The notes: generated by a model not told the origin, from the letters alone. Shown: positions 1-8,598, counted from the stretch's first letter. The stretch is 8,598 nt of DNA from JBBRFH01 sp038224615 (GCA_038224615.1 JBBRFH010000150.1:1-8598), one strand, 5' to 3'. Numbers and translations: made by a program.

Positions 1-63
1 CTTCACACGACCGAACGCTTCCGATAGCAGACGCTCTTTCCGAGACATGAGAAGTTCATCCAT
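1..63 (-). CDS. Start of a probable IS transposase (partial)
   Basis: Only the first 16 to 21 codons are visible. From the ATG at 48-46 the protein reads MSRKERLLSEAFGRVK. An in-frame ATG at 63-61 would add MDELL. Neither start has a convincing Shine-Dalgarno sequence. A short basic start followed by a helix of this kind is typical of IS transposases whose N-terminal helix-turn-helix begins a few residues later (ISNCY-like is my best guess). The adjacent terminal repeats support a transposase, but the catalytic domain is outside the window, so family assignment and intactness cannot be judged. Confidence 0.4.
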   Translation of the reverse strand, partial: MDELLMSRKERLLSEAFGRVK

Positions 64-66
64 CCC

Positions 67-83
67 GCCGGTTTACCACCGGC
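67..83 (-). other. Short hairpin in the transposase leader
   Basis: GCCGGT and ACCGGC form a perfect 6-bp stem with a 5-nt loop, ending 3 bases before the longer candidate ATG of the transposase (63-61). Stems at this place in IS elements can limit translation of transcripts that read in from outside. Here that role is only an inference. Confidence 0.35.
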
Positions 84-86
84 ATG

Positions 87-131
87 GGGGTGACATTTCT
101 ACTTCGGCTATGGGGTGACAGTTCTACTTCG
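87..131. repeat. Two 20-bp direct repeats at the IS end
   Basis: GGGGTGACATTTCTACTTCG at 87-106 recurs at 112-131 with a single change (ATTT becomes AGTT). The copies start 25 bases apart. Paired repeats at the tip of an element are the usual form of transposase-binding sites. The second copy ends 25 bases before the -35 box of the ppdK promoter. Confidence 0.7.
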
Positions 132-156
132 TTACAACACCGGTTTTCCCGCGAAA

Positions 157-185
157 TTGACACCCTATACCCCCACTTCTATACT
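157..185 (+). promoter_or_regulatory. Sigma-70 promoter of ppdK
   Basis: A perfect -35 box TTGACA (157-162) is followed by a 17-bp spacer and a -10 box TATACT (180-185, five of six consensus bases). Transcription should start near 192, giving a leader of about 85 nt before the ATG at 277. This start lies downstream of the ATG at 115, so the longer reading of the frame cannot be translated from this promoter. Confidence 0.75.
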
Positions 186-260
186 CCGACCCTCTTTCGG
201 CGGAAACGCGGCGTCTGATCGACATCACCGTGCGGGTTCCGCAGATATCTCGGTAATTTT

Positions 261-265
261 GGGAG
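261..265 (+). promoter_or_regulatory. Ribosome binding site of ppdK
   Basis: GGGAG lies 11 nt before the ATG at 277. The spacing is slightly long, but it is the only purine-rich site near the start of the conserved protein and it supports this start over the ATG at 115. Confidence 0.5.
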
Positions 266-276
266 CCCGTTACATC

Positions 277-3042
<2,766 letters not shown>

Positions 3043-3077
3043 GAAACGTCGATCGATAATCTCGAACCCTGTCGCGC

Positions 3078-3109
3078 ACTGGACTGGTCGGTTAACCGAC
3101 CAGTCCAGT
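3078..3109 (+). terminator. Perfect 32-bp palindrome after ppdK, probable terminator
   Basis: The arm ACTGGACTGGTCGGTT (3078-3093) is followed directly by its exact reverse complement (3094-3109). As RNA this gives a stem of about 14 bp with a TTAA loop. CGC at 3075-3077 and GCG at 3111-3113 extend it past a one-base bulge. It starts 36 nt after the ppdK stop. The following bases (TTGCGTTATC) are not a real U-tract, so it may stop transcription weakly, protect the 3' end, or be a dyad protein-binding site. Confidence 0.6.
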
Positions 3110-3128
3110 TGCGTTATCATCCGAACAT

Positions 3129-3362
3129 ATGGGGAAGTTCAGAAAATCCAGCGCGACTAATACGCACATCTGGAACGGACACCACCGCTTCGAGCACTGG
3201 TACCGCGACAACACCGTCTATTTCATCACCAGCAAAGCCCGCGACGCCCGGCACGTCTTTCGCACCGATGACGCCCAGCGCATCTTCTGGGACCGCTTCA
3301 ACCATTGGACGAGCACGTACGGCTTCGACCCGTGGATCGTCGCCGGCCAAAGCGTGCGTTGA
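3129..3362 (+). pseudogene. REP-associated (IS200-like Y1) transposase, N-terminal fragment
   Basis: The 77 codons read like the first third of a RAYT, a single-strand-DNA HUH/Y1 transposase of the IS200 superfamily. The fragment includes HHRFEHWYRDNTVYFITSKA and then RIFWDRFNHWTSTYGFDPW, which is the beta-strand/helix start of the Y1 fold. Full RAYTs continue directly with the HUH metal-binding motif (usually a ...NHYH segment) and a catalytic tyrosine. Here the frame leaves the family after DPWIVA and stops at TGA 3360-3362, so both catalytic elements are missing. No Shine-Dalgarno sequence precedes the ATG. Neighbouring REP-like inverted repeats (3470-3573) fit the known habit of RAYTs to lie among the repeats they mobilise. 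It is probably a dead remnant cut by a deletion or recombination near 3345. Confidence 0.7.
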
Positions 3363-3698
3363 GCCACTACCCGGCGACGGCATCTTTGGGGCCCCTGTGG
3401 CCTACCGGGACGCCGGTGGATCGATGGCGGCGTGCGTCGACAGGAACCTCCGTCGGCGCAAGACGCACTGTCATTCTGAACGCAGTGAAGAATCCGCTCG
3501 CAGCGGCAAAGATCGTCAGTGAGAAAAAGGGCCTTGCCTGAGCCAGAAGAGCTTTCACTGCGTTCAGGATGACGAGTTTGCGTTCACTCACGGACGCTCT
3601 TCAATTCAGGAACGTTCGCGCCCGCCCACGAATTCGCCAACACGCGAAATCCGGGTCCATTTCAGAAACGATATTCCCCTTGACAGATACCTAACATT
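3363..3698. other. Gene-free stretch of transposase and repeat debris
   Basis: No coding sequence is supported here. No frame continues the transposase, and the HUH motif is not found in any frame. The stretch contains the inverted REP-like pair at 3470-3573. The remainder (3363-3469 and 3574-3698) has no structure I can name. A lone TTGACA at 3680-3685 has no good -10 box at the right spacing. Confidence 0.6.
3470..3573. repeat. Inverted pair of REP-like repeats
   Basis: GTCATTCTGAACGCAGTGAA (3470-3489) and TTCACTGCGTTCAGGATGAC (3554-3573) are reverse complements at 19 of 20 positions, separated by 64 bases. Just inside the left copy, CCGCT-CGC-AGCGG (3494-3506) forms a small hairpin. The left copy in translation gives CHSERSEES, the familiar signature of a widespread bacterial intergenic repeat. 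The arrangement resembles a BIME-type REP doublet, and it lies about 110 bases from a RAYT remnant. Confidence 0.75.
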
Positions 3699-5150
3699 AT
3701 GCGAACATCGCAGATCATGCAAATCGACATGCGCGACATCGAGCGTGTGCTAACCGACGCGTGGCTGGCGGTGCGGGAGAAGGTGTTTGCTGATTCGGAC
3801 GAGCTGGGCAAGCGGCTGGCGCGGCGGCGCAAACCTTCGCTCACGCGGCCGATCCGGTTTTATTGCATTGCGATCAAAGCCAATGACCGGCGCATCAATC
3901 GCATGACCGCCATCATGATGCCGGAGAAGGCGCACCTGGCCCGGCCGGGGATGGCGCATGAAGTCGTCGTCGACAAGCGGCTCGTCGAACGTCTGGTCGA
4001 ACGCGTCGAGCTGCGCGGGTGGCGCTCGCACGAGTATGCGCAGGCGGCACGGAAACTCGGCGTGTCCGCGAGCACGATCGGGCGATATGTTCGCAACGGC
4101 AAGCTCAACTGCGATCGCATCCACGGCCTCGGCGGGAAGAAAATCGCGGTGCCGCTGGTGTGGGCCAGGGACGGGGAGTGCTTCGACCCGAACTCCACGC
4201 ATGCCTGCGATCGCCCGGACCCGGCCTGGGGGCCGATGTGGATGCACCTGGCGCTCGATGTGCCCGACGAGTTTGCGCAGACGATCGAGCGCGTGCCCGT
4301 CTTCGCCCACCATGTTTTGGGCTCGAAAAAAACGGCGAAGCGGTCGTCGTTGAAGCGCGTGGCCGATGATGACGCGGCCGGCGATCCATACGGCGACGCG
4401 TGGTTCGACGACGAACCCGAGGACGACCCGAACGACACCGTCGGCATCGACGACGAGGCCCACAGTTGGATGAAGCTCGGCGACTGGGCGCCGCCGCACG
4501 AGACGCGTGTCGCGAGCGAGGCAGACGGCGACGCCATCGTCGACACCCGCGCTCCGGACGCGACGCCCGGCATGCCCGCGCGATCGGCCGCGAACTGGCG
4601 CGGGTGGCGCTGGGTGTGCCCGGGATGCGGCAAGCGAGTGGCGACGATCTTCTACCCGACGGCGCCGCCGCTGATCACCGAGTATCTGAACGACGAGCCG
4701 CGGATCGCCCCGCACGAGGCCGACGCCCCGCCGACGCCGCCGGGAACGTTCGCGTGTCATGACTGCCACCACATCCACTACTGGAGCCGGCTCAATCACA
4801 AAAGCTGGAACATGCTCGTCTGCTACCTCAGCGGAGGCATGCTGTACGGAAAGGAGGTGGAGAAACCTGCGTGGTGGGAGCCGCACCGCAAGCGCGCCTA
4901 CACGCCGCACCGCCCGCACATCACCCGCGGGCACGACGTCGAGCGGCTGCTGATCGCAGGCAAGCGCTACGTCGACATTGCCACAGAGATGGGCATCGCG
5001 CTGGCGACCGTGCAAGGCCACGTCCGCCGCATCTACCGCCGCCGCGGCGTTCACAGCCGGCGCGAGTTGATCGCGACGACCAAGACGCAAGACGTCCACG
5101 AATCGGCACGAATGGACACGAATGAAGCGAAGTTGGAAACCGTCGAGTAA
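3699..5150 (+). CDS. DNA-binding protein with HTH, split zinc ribbon and LuxR-type HTH
   Basis: This 483-aa protein is not a family I can name. Residues about 112-135 (AARKLGVSASTIGRYVRNGKL) form a helix-turn-helix of the kind that reads DNA by a sequence ladder. Residues 222-262 are a very acidic linker. Cys307 and Cys310 (WVCPGCGKRV) and Cys353 and Cys356 (FACHDCHHIHYWSRL) form a zinc ribbon whose knuckles are 42 residues apart. Similar CPGCGRRV...FxCRxCxxLxY pairs occur in small uncharacterised bacterial and phage proteins, usually with a shorter gap. Residues 412-457 (RLLIAGKRYVDIATEMGIALATVQGHVRRIY) match a GerE/LuxR-type HTH. No receiver or membrane segment is seen. ATG 3699 is the only usual start before the TGA at 3681; ATGs at 3717 and 3729 are alternatives. 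It likely binds DNA, as a regulator or as a gene carried by a mobile element. The last 20 residues are repeat-derived. Confidence 0.75.
   Translation: MRTSQIMQIDMRDIERVLTDAWLAVREKVFADSDELGKRLARRRKPSLTRPIRFYCIAIKANDRRINRMTAIMMPEKAHLARPGMAHEVVVDKRLVERLVERVELRGWRSHEYAQAARKLGVSASTIGRYVRNGKLNCDRIHGLGGKKIAVPLVWARDGECFDPNSTHACDRPDPAWGPMWMHLALDVPDEFAQTIERVPVFAHHVLGSKKTAKRSSLKRVADDDAAGDPYGDAWFDDEPEDDPNDTVGIDDEAHSWMKLGDWAPPHETRVASEADGDAIVDTRAPDATPGMPARSAANWRGWRWVCPGCGKRVATIFYPTAPPLITEYLNDEPRIAPHEADAPPTPPGTFACHDCHHIHYWSRLNHKSWNMLVCYLSGGMLYGKEVEKPAWWEPHRKRAYTPHRPHITRGHDVERLLIAGKRYVDIATEMGIALATVQGHVRRIYRRRGVHSRRELIATTKTQDVHESARMDTNEAKLETVE
5097..5126 (+). repeat. Tandem CACGAAT repeat in the 3' end of the HTH/zinc-ribbon gene
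   Basis: Three CACGAAT units occur at 5097, 5107 and 5117, exactly 10 bases apart, as CACGAATCGG, CACGAATGGA and CACGAATGAA. They encode the tail HESARMDTNE. This type of repeat is normally intergenic, so the gene has probably lost its original stop and reads on to TAA 5148-5150. Confidence 0.7.
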
Positions 5151-5398
5151 GGTTTGTCCGGTGTGAAACCCGCGCACCGGCACAAAGGGTCGAATGTCGA
5201 GTAGTGATCAGGCCCGGATTGCGTTGCGAGAACAATGCGAGCCGCAAAAATGCGAAGAGCGCGATGATCAACGCGAAGGGAAATATCAAAAAATACGCAT
5301 GCTTCGCGTCTGCCTTCGCGCTCGTCGCATCTTCGCGGTTCGCATTGGCATTTGAGCGCGGGTTTCACACGGGAATCGTATCAGACCCGGACCAAACC
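5151..5398. repeat. Nested inverted-repeat element, possible MITE
   Basis: The tips are GGTTTGTCCGG (5151-5161) and CCGGACCAAACC (5387-5398), complementary apart from one inserted base. Inside them is a perfect 15-bp inverted repeat, GTGTGAAACCCGCGC (5161-5175) against 5356-5370. Further in, 5233-5264 pairs with 5316-5347 at 28 of 32 positions (core CAATGCGA...GAGCGCGA). The left tip begins at the base after the stop codon of the upstream gene. The flanks GAGTAA (5145-5150) and GAATAA (5399-5404) could be an imperfect target duplication. No credible protein is encoded. It could be a non-autonomous element or, lying between convergent genes, a transcription-blocking RNA structure for both strands. 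Confidence 0.65.
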
Positions 5399-5522
5399 GA
5401 ATAACGTTCTTCCCAAGTCCGCGCCGCACTGCTTCCCGATCACATGCCGACTACCAACAGACGGGCGAGACAGGATTAAGCGAGTATCGCAGGTATTTTG
5501 TCAAACCGGGTCCGAAGTGCAG
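5399..5522. other. Gap between convergent genes, nothing recognised
   Basis: Between the nested repeat and the stop of the minus-strand gene I see no coding frame, strong hairpin or T-run. If the minus-strand operon has its own terminator it is not obvious here. Confidence 0.5.
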
Positions 5523-6821
5523 TCAGTGTCGCTCGATGACAGCGGCCTGCCTCAACTGCTTGCCATCCGCGACAGGTCCATTGCTGCTGATCTGAACCGA
5601 TCGCGCCAAGACTGCTCCTCCCTTGTCGTCGCGCAGCAGCCATGACCCTGATGGAACTGCCACATCCTTTAGTACGACAACGGCCACATCCGATGCGCTA
5701 ATCTGTGTTTCACCGAAAAGCATGGAGCTCGCTTTCACGTGAAGACGCGATTTTTCTGCTTTGTCAGGGTCGGCGGTAAGAAACTCGGTTATGTCGCCTT
5801 CGAGAAAATCCCCGCTACGCATCAGCACCCCTGATTTAACACTTTTTCCTGCGAGAATTTGCGAGGGGCGGTCGAAAATGACGCGCGCCATCTGATTCCA
5901 TGCGATTGCTGAGTCCTGTCCCTTGAGGCGGACCCCTTTATCGGGACTGCCCGCCTCAATCTCTGCGGCAAGGGTTGTTCCATCTGTAAGTATCAATCCC
6001 CGCGAAGGGATTGATACGTCTTCAACAAAAGCCGCATCAGGCGTTCCGGGCACGAAGGAGATGGAATCGATCGTCGCAGTCACAGGCGCGAAGTTGACCT
6101 TTGCCCACGCTCCGACACCCAGTAGGATCGATTCACTTGGTTGGAGCTCGGCCGTGGCGAGCGTTGACCATTGCCGTGCATCGCGGCTCCAGTAGGCGGA
6201 TGCGCGATTTCCGAGCCGGGTAATGCGCAGCCAAATCGGGTCGAGTATGTTCTCCTGGACTTCAGATTGGGAGACGAGCGGCCGGCTGAATGCGCGTACC
6301 CGACCTCCGGACGAGACCGACGCGCAGAGCATCGGTGCGTCGGGATTGCTCGTGAGTCGCAAGATGATGCCACAACTCGCCCGCGTGACGCCCTCGACTT
6401 CGGGCATTGGCACGACGCGGGCGACGATCTGCCCGTCGCCGGCGAGCGAGCGGTAAACCCAATGCAGGGCGTCTTTTCGGCCCCAGGCGCCCCAGCCATA
6501 GGCGGACAATTTCAGGGTGCCGTCGGCACCGATCTCACTTTTCCCCGCACCCGCGACTTCGCCGATGTCCTCGGCTTTCCATTCGGTCGGAAGCGTGCCA
6601 GCCAGCGTTGCCACGAGGCGGGTTGGCGGGCGAAGGTCGAGTCGTCGCACCGCTTCCCACGGCACGTCCTCGGTTTGACCGGGGCTTATCGCAATACGCA
6701 AGCCCCCCTCGCGCCATGTGATCTGTCCCCGGAGCTGGCGGCCGTCCACCAGTTCAACCGACTGGGCGTATGCTGACGAAATCAAGCCGAAAACGCAGGC
6801 TAGCATCACAAGTCTGTACAC
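5523..6821 (-). CDS. Secreted protein with ConA-like domain flanked by beta repeats
   Basis: This 432-aa protein is exported. Residues 1-19 are a signal peptide (basic start, hydrophobic LVMLACVFGLISS, cleavage after AYA). Residues about 85-258 look like a concanavalin A-like/LamG or DUF1349-type jelly roll, with YGWGAWG, a repeated pattern of buried strands, WLRITRLGNRASAYWSRD and ITATIDSIS-like closing strands. On either side are short repeats of the form hhh-DG-x-h-x-x-x-I ending in W-x-x-h-x-R-h-x-h: residues 22-65 and 276-319, a diverged copy at 331-388 and a partial one from 394. Such repeats often bind or space surface polymers, but no catalytic residues or substrate are evident. The start is GTG 6821, set by AGGAG six bases upstream and the signal peptide beginning there. 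It is the last gene of the leftward cluster, 25 bases after the preceding stop. Confidence 0.8.
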   Translation of the reverse strand: MYRLVMLACVFGLISSAYAQSVELVDGRQLRGQITWREGGLRIAISPGQTEDVPWEAVRRLDLRPPTRLVATLAGTLPTEWKAEDIGEVAGAGKSEIGADGTLKLSAYGWGAWGRKDALHWVYRSLAGDGQIVARVVPMPEVEGVTRASCGIILRLTSNPDAPMLCASVSSGGRVRAFSRPLVSQSEVQENILDPIWLRITRLGNRASAYWSRDARQWSTLATAELQPSESILLGVGAWAKVNFAPVTATIDSISFVPGTPDAAFVEDVSIPSRGLILTDGTTLAAEIEAGSPDKGVRLKGQDSAIAWNQMARVIFDRPSQILAGKSVKSGVLMRSGDFLEGDITEFLTADPDKAEKSRLHVKASSMLFGETQISASDVAVVVLKDVAVPSGSWLLRDDKGGAVLARSVQISSNGPVADGKQLRQAAVIERH

Positions 6822-6827
6822 AAAGCG

Positions 6828-6832
6828 CTCCT
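6828..6832 (-). promoter_or_regulatory. Ribosome binding site deciding a GTG start
   Basis: Minus-strand AGGAG lies 6 nt before GTG 6821-6819. It fixes the start on a GTG that puts a complete signal peptide at the N-terminus, and it sits in the 25-base gap after the upstream gene, as in a translationally linked operon. Confidence 0.75.
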
Positions 6833-6846
6833 GTCACATCCCCAGA

Positions 6847-7683
6847 TCACTTGGCAGGCGCAGCGGCGTCGCGTTCGGCCCGCGCCGCGTCGTAGGCTCC
6901 ACGCAACGCGTTGAATGAGCTTCTCTCGATTTCCTGAAGTTCCCGCTCACGCTTCGCCACGGCTGCTCTTTGATCAGCTAGTTTTTCAGATTCCCTAAAA
7001 AATGTCCGTATTTGCTCCTGCGCTGCATCGAGCTTTGGTGAGCGAACCGCAGGGTCGCGGCATATTCGTAGTACGTTCAACTCACGTTCAGTGCGCCAAT
7101 CGACGTAGGAAAGCTGGTCGCGGGCGACTTCAACATCGTGACCACGATGCGCGCGGACCGCTTCATCGCCCTTCCATTCGATGCATTCTGCCAGCGCACC
7201 ATAGGCGTCGGACAACTTTAGGCGGGCGTCTTGGTGCCGGGCGATTATTGCGTCGCCTCCGGGCGGGGCTTCGAGCGTCCGTGCATGGAACCAGTCTTCC
7301 GTCGGATAAAACTCTGCCTGTCGCTGCCGAATTGAAAAGCGATTTTCCCATACGCCGTGGCCGTAGCGGTTGACGTCTTCAAACCCTCTCCAGCCTTTCT
7401 CGGCCTCCTCGGTTCTGCCCGCTTCGTAGTCTTTCGCGATCTGCGACGCCGTCTCCGCGAGCTTATTGATCCATGCGGTGTACAGAACCAGATCCTTTGC
7501 GGCGAATGCCTTGTAAGGTGCAACCGACTCTTCGGTGGGAGCAATCCGGTCTTTCAACTTCACGACCTCCTCGCGAAGCGACCATGCACGTTCGTCAGCC
7601 ATGTCGGCACCGGCCGCGCTCAACATCAGCACGAGCGGCACCGGGATTGCCAATGTGCGAACGATTCGGCGATAACAGGTCAT
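6847..7683 (-). CDS. Secreted coiled-coil protein of unknown function
   Basis: This 278-aa protein matches no family I recognise. Residues 1-26 are a signal peptide (YRRIVR, hydrophobic LAIPVPLVLMLSAA, likely cleavage AGA before Asp27). There is no lipobox cysteine. The mature part is almost all helical and highly charged: residues 30-100 hold heptad-like helices, 101-140 is an aromatic patch (GYGHGVWENRF-like and FYPTEDWFHAR), and 216-273 is a strong coiled coil (EQIRTFFRESEKLADQRAAV and on through ERELQEIERSS). It ends in an alanine-rich tail, AAAPAK. The start is ATG 7683, with GAGG 12 nt upstream, a slightly long spacing. It lies 65 bases after the beta-helix gene and 25 before the ConA-like gene, so it is likely co-transcribed with both. 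A periplasmic or envelope spacer or adaptor role would fit, but that is inference. Confidence 0.75.
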   Translation of the reverse strand: MTCYRRIVRTLAIPVPLVLMLSAAGADMADERAWSLREEVVKLKDRIAPTEESVAPYKAFAAKDLVLYTAWINKLAETASQIAKDYEAGRTEEAEKGWRGFEDVNRYGHGVWENRFSIRQRQAEFYPTEDWFHARTLEAPPGGDAIIARHQDARLKLSDAYGALAECIEWKGDEAVRAHRGHDVEVARDQLSYVDWRTERELNVLRICRDPAVRSPKLDAAQEQIRTFFRESEKLADQRAAVAKRERELQEIERSSFNALRGAYDAARAERDAAAPAK

Positions 7684-7748
7684 GGACTACACCAACCTCA
7701 TTAGCACATTGATCACATGCGAACGTCACACGGGTCCGACTGCCGCTT

Positions 7749-8598
7749 TCACCGCCCGGCTTGCAGCAGTGACCACGTCTGCCAGTCCTTGCCCCGGAAA
7801 ACCTCGGTCTTTCCCTTTTCGCGGAGTATAACGGTGGATTTCCACCAGGCACCCGAAAAAGTCACCTCACGGTACCCCGATACGGAAAGCGATGAATCCA
7901 TCACATCAAAGAAAGGCGTTTCATCCTTTACACCCGTCGTATTGTAGTTGTGTACGCCGAGCACTTCCGTGCGTGCCCCGTTTTTAGAGACAAGCTTCGT
8001 GCCAAAGTGCTCGGTTTTCATCCCAAGTACCCACAATTCCCCGCCATCGTTGAGGGTATTGGATTCAGGTTTAGCTCCCTCGGTATTGTATTGCCTGATG
8101 AATAGTTTTGATCCTTTTTGCTGCACGACGAGTGCTGCGCAGTTGGTCATAAACGCCGTCACGCCCGGATGCACAATCAACGTCTGTCCACCGCAACTGT
8201 CGTTCACAACAACACGTCCGGGGTCTTTGGCTTCGATACCGAACGTCGGCCAGTTCGAAAATACATTCAGGTGCTGGAAGATAACTACCTTGGCGCCCTT
8301 CGGATCCTTGTCCACCACGAATTTGCCGAGGTTTTCCGGGAATTTGGGATCGTTTGATGCTCCGCCAAGAATGCGGATGAACCCGAACCCCATGATCCGC
8401 TCGACCGAACCATGCACCCGCACGTCTTTTTTCAACCAGAACCAGTTCGGGTCTCCTGGTCTGTGGTTAAACAGATAGACCGCTTTGGCTCCGATTTTTG
8501 CGGCGTGGTCGATCGCTTTCTGGAACGCTTCGGAATCGTCATTCTCGTCGTCGTTCTTGGCACCAAAGTCGTTGGCGCAGACCCAATCCTTTGGGTCG
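7749..8598 (-). CDS. Pectate-lyase-like right-handed beta-helix protein (partial)
   Basis: The frame is open through the right edge and 282 codons are visible. The first TTG that could be a start (8435-8433) is internal, because conserved sequence precedes it. The visible part opens with VCANDFGAKNDDENDDSEAF, the signature start of the pectate lyase superfamily (Pectate_lyase_3, pectin-lyase fold) with the usual FGAxxD core, followed by AIDHAAKIGAKAVYL. Short strand repeats then run to the end as a right-handed beta-helix. GGELWVLGMKTEHFGTKLV and ARTEVLGVHNYN give the G-x-L-W-x-L-G-x-K-T-E pattern that I associate with planctomycete/Verrucomicrobia members of this superfamily. Substrate cannot be told; polysaccharide lyase, hydrolase or a non-catalytic surface helix are all possible. 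The signal peptide, if any, is beyond the window. It is the first visible gene of the leftward cluster. Confidence 0.85.
   Translation of the reverse strand, partial: DPKDWVCANDFGAKNDDENDDSEAFQKAIDHAAKIGAKAVYLFNHRPGDPNWFWLKKDVRVHGSVERIMGFGFIRILGGASNDPKFPENLGKFVVDKDPKGAKVVIFQHLNVFSNWPTFGIEAKDPGRVVVNDSCGGQTLIVHPGVTAFMTNCAALVVQQKGSKLFIRQYNTEGAKPESNTLNDGGELWVLGMKTEHFGTKLVSKNGARTEVLGVHNYNTTGVKDETPFFDVMDSSLSVSGYREVTFSGAWWKSTVILREKGKTEVFRGKDWQTWSLLQAGR

Larger units (their letters stand above)
1..138 (-). mobile_element. One end of an insertion sequence, truncated by the window edge
   Basis: The left edge carries what looks like the 5' end of an IS read leftward. It has the start of a transposase-like frame on the minus strand, a short leader hairpin, and two near-identical 20-bp direct repeats (87-106 and 112-131) at the presumed outer end. 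The TGACA-TTCTACTTCG motif next to a divergent transposase start resembles termini of rearrangement-prone IS elements such as the ISNCY/IS481 type. That is from memory of the pattern, not from a search. The outer boundary near 138 is a guess, because the other end and any target-site duplication lie outside the window. Confidence 0.45.

Noticed and set aside
115..276. N-terminal extension of PpdK from ATG 115
   Set aside because: The added 54 residues have no family resemblance, overlap the IS end and the promoter (157-185), and would start upstream of the predicted transcript.
3109..3522. 137-codon plus-strand frame across the RAYT remnant
   Set aside because: It overlaps the transposase fragment in another frame and ends in translated REP repeat (CHSERSEES), so it is not a gene.
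3680..3708. TTGACA as a promoter for the HTH/zinc-ribbon gene
   Set aside because: At 17-bp spacing the -10 would be GAACAT, only three of six consensus bases, and it lies after the ATG at 3699. It could work only for the ATGs at 3717 or 3729.
3750..5183. A 477-codon minus-strand frame opposite the HTH/zinc-ribbon gene
   Set aside because: The translation is rich in R, V, A and H with no motif, whereas the plus strand shows two HTHs and paired cysteine knuckles.
5204..5404. Small frames inside the nested repeat
   Set aside because: They are translations of inverted repeats, with no ribosome binding site or recognisable protein.
7948..8478. 176-codon plus-strand frame opposite the beta-helix gene
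   Set aside because: The minus strand has the FGAxxD pectate-lyase start and beta-helix strands; the plus frame has no motif or ribosome binding site.

Overview
The window looks like chromosomal DNA of a GC-rich, free-living bacterium, most likely a planctomycete of the Phycisphaerae type. This taxonomic call is an inference. It rests on the strong G/C third-position bias in the 5' half, the lysine/alanine tail on the dikinase, a run of secreted beta-helix, ConA-like and coiled-coil proteins of unassigned function, and the amount of repeat debris between genes. No rRNA or tRNA is present to settle it.

Layout. Positions 1-138 hold one end of an insertion sequence: a leftward transposase start cut by the window edge, a small hairpin in front of it, and two 20-bp direct repeats. 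Just outside it is a near-consensus sigma-70 promoter (157-185) that drives ppdK (277-3042), pyruvate phosphate dikinase, the one gene of certain function here. A perfect 32-bp palindrome follows it. Positions 3129-3698 are debris: the first third of a REP-associated (IS200-like Y1) transposase, then a pair of inverted REP-like repeats. Next comes a 483-aa DNA-binding protein (3699-5150) with two helix-turn-helix regions flanking a split zinc ribbon. Its 3' end runs into a CACGAAT tandem repeat. A 248-bp nested inverted repeat (5151-5398), possibly a MITE or a bidirectional terminator, fills most of the gap to the next transcription unit.

The right third (5523-8598) is a leftward three-gene cluster, read from the right edge: a partial pectate-lyase-like beta-helix protein, a 278-aa secreted coiled-coil protein, and a 432-aa secreted protein with a ConA-like domain inserted between short beta repeats. 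Gaps of 65 and 25 bases and signal peptides on both complete proteins suggest co-expression of an envelope or extracellular set. Its function cannot be named from sequence alone.

The most unusual items are the HTH/zinc-ribbon/LuxR-HTH protein, the secreted cluster, and the nested inverted-repeat element. I see no clear evidence of a complete new defence or mobile system.
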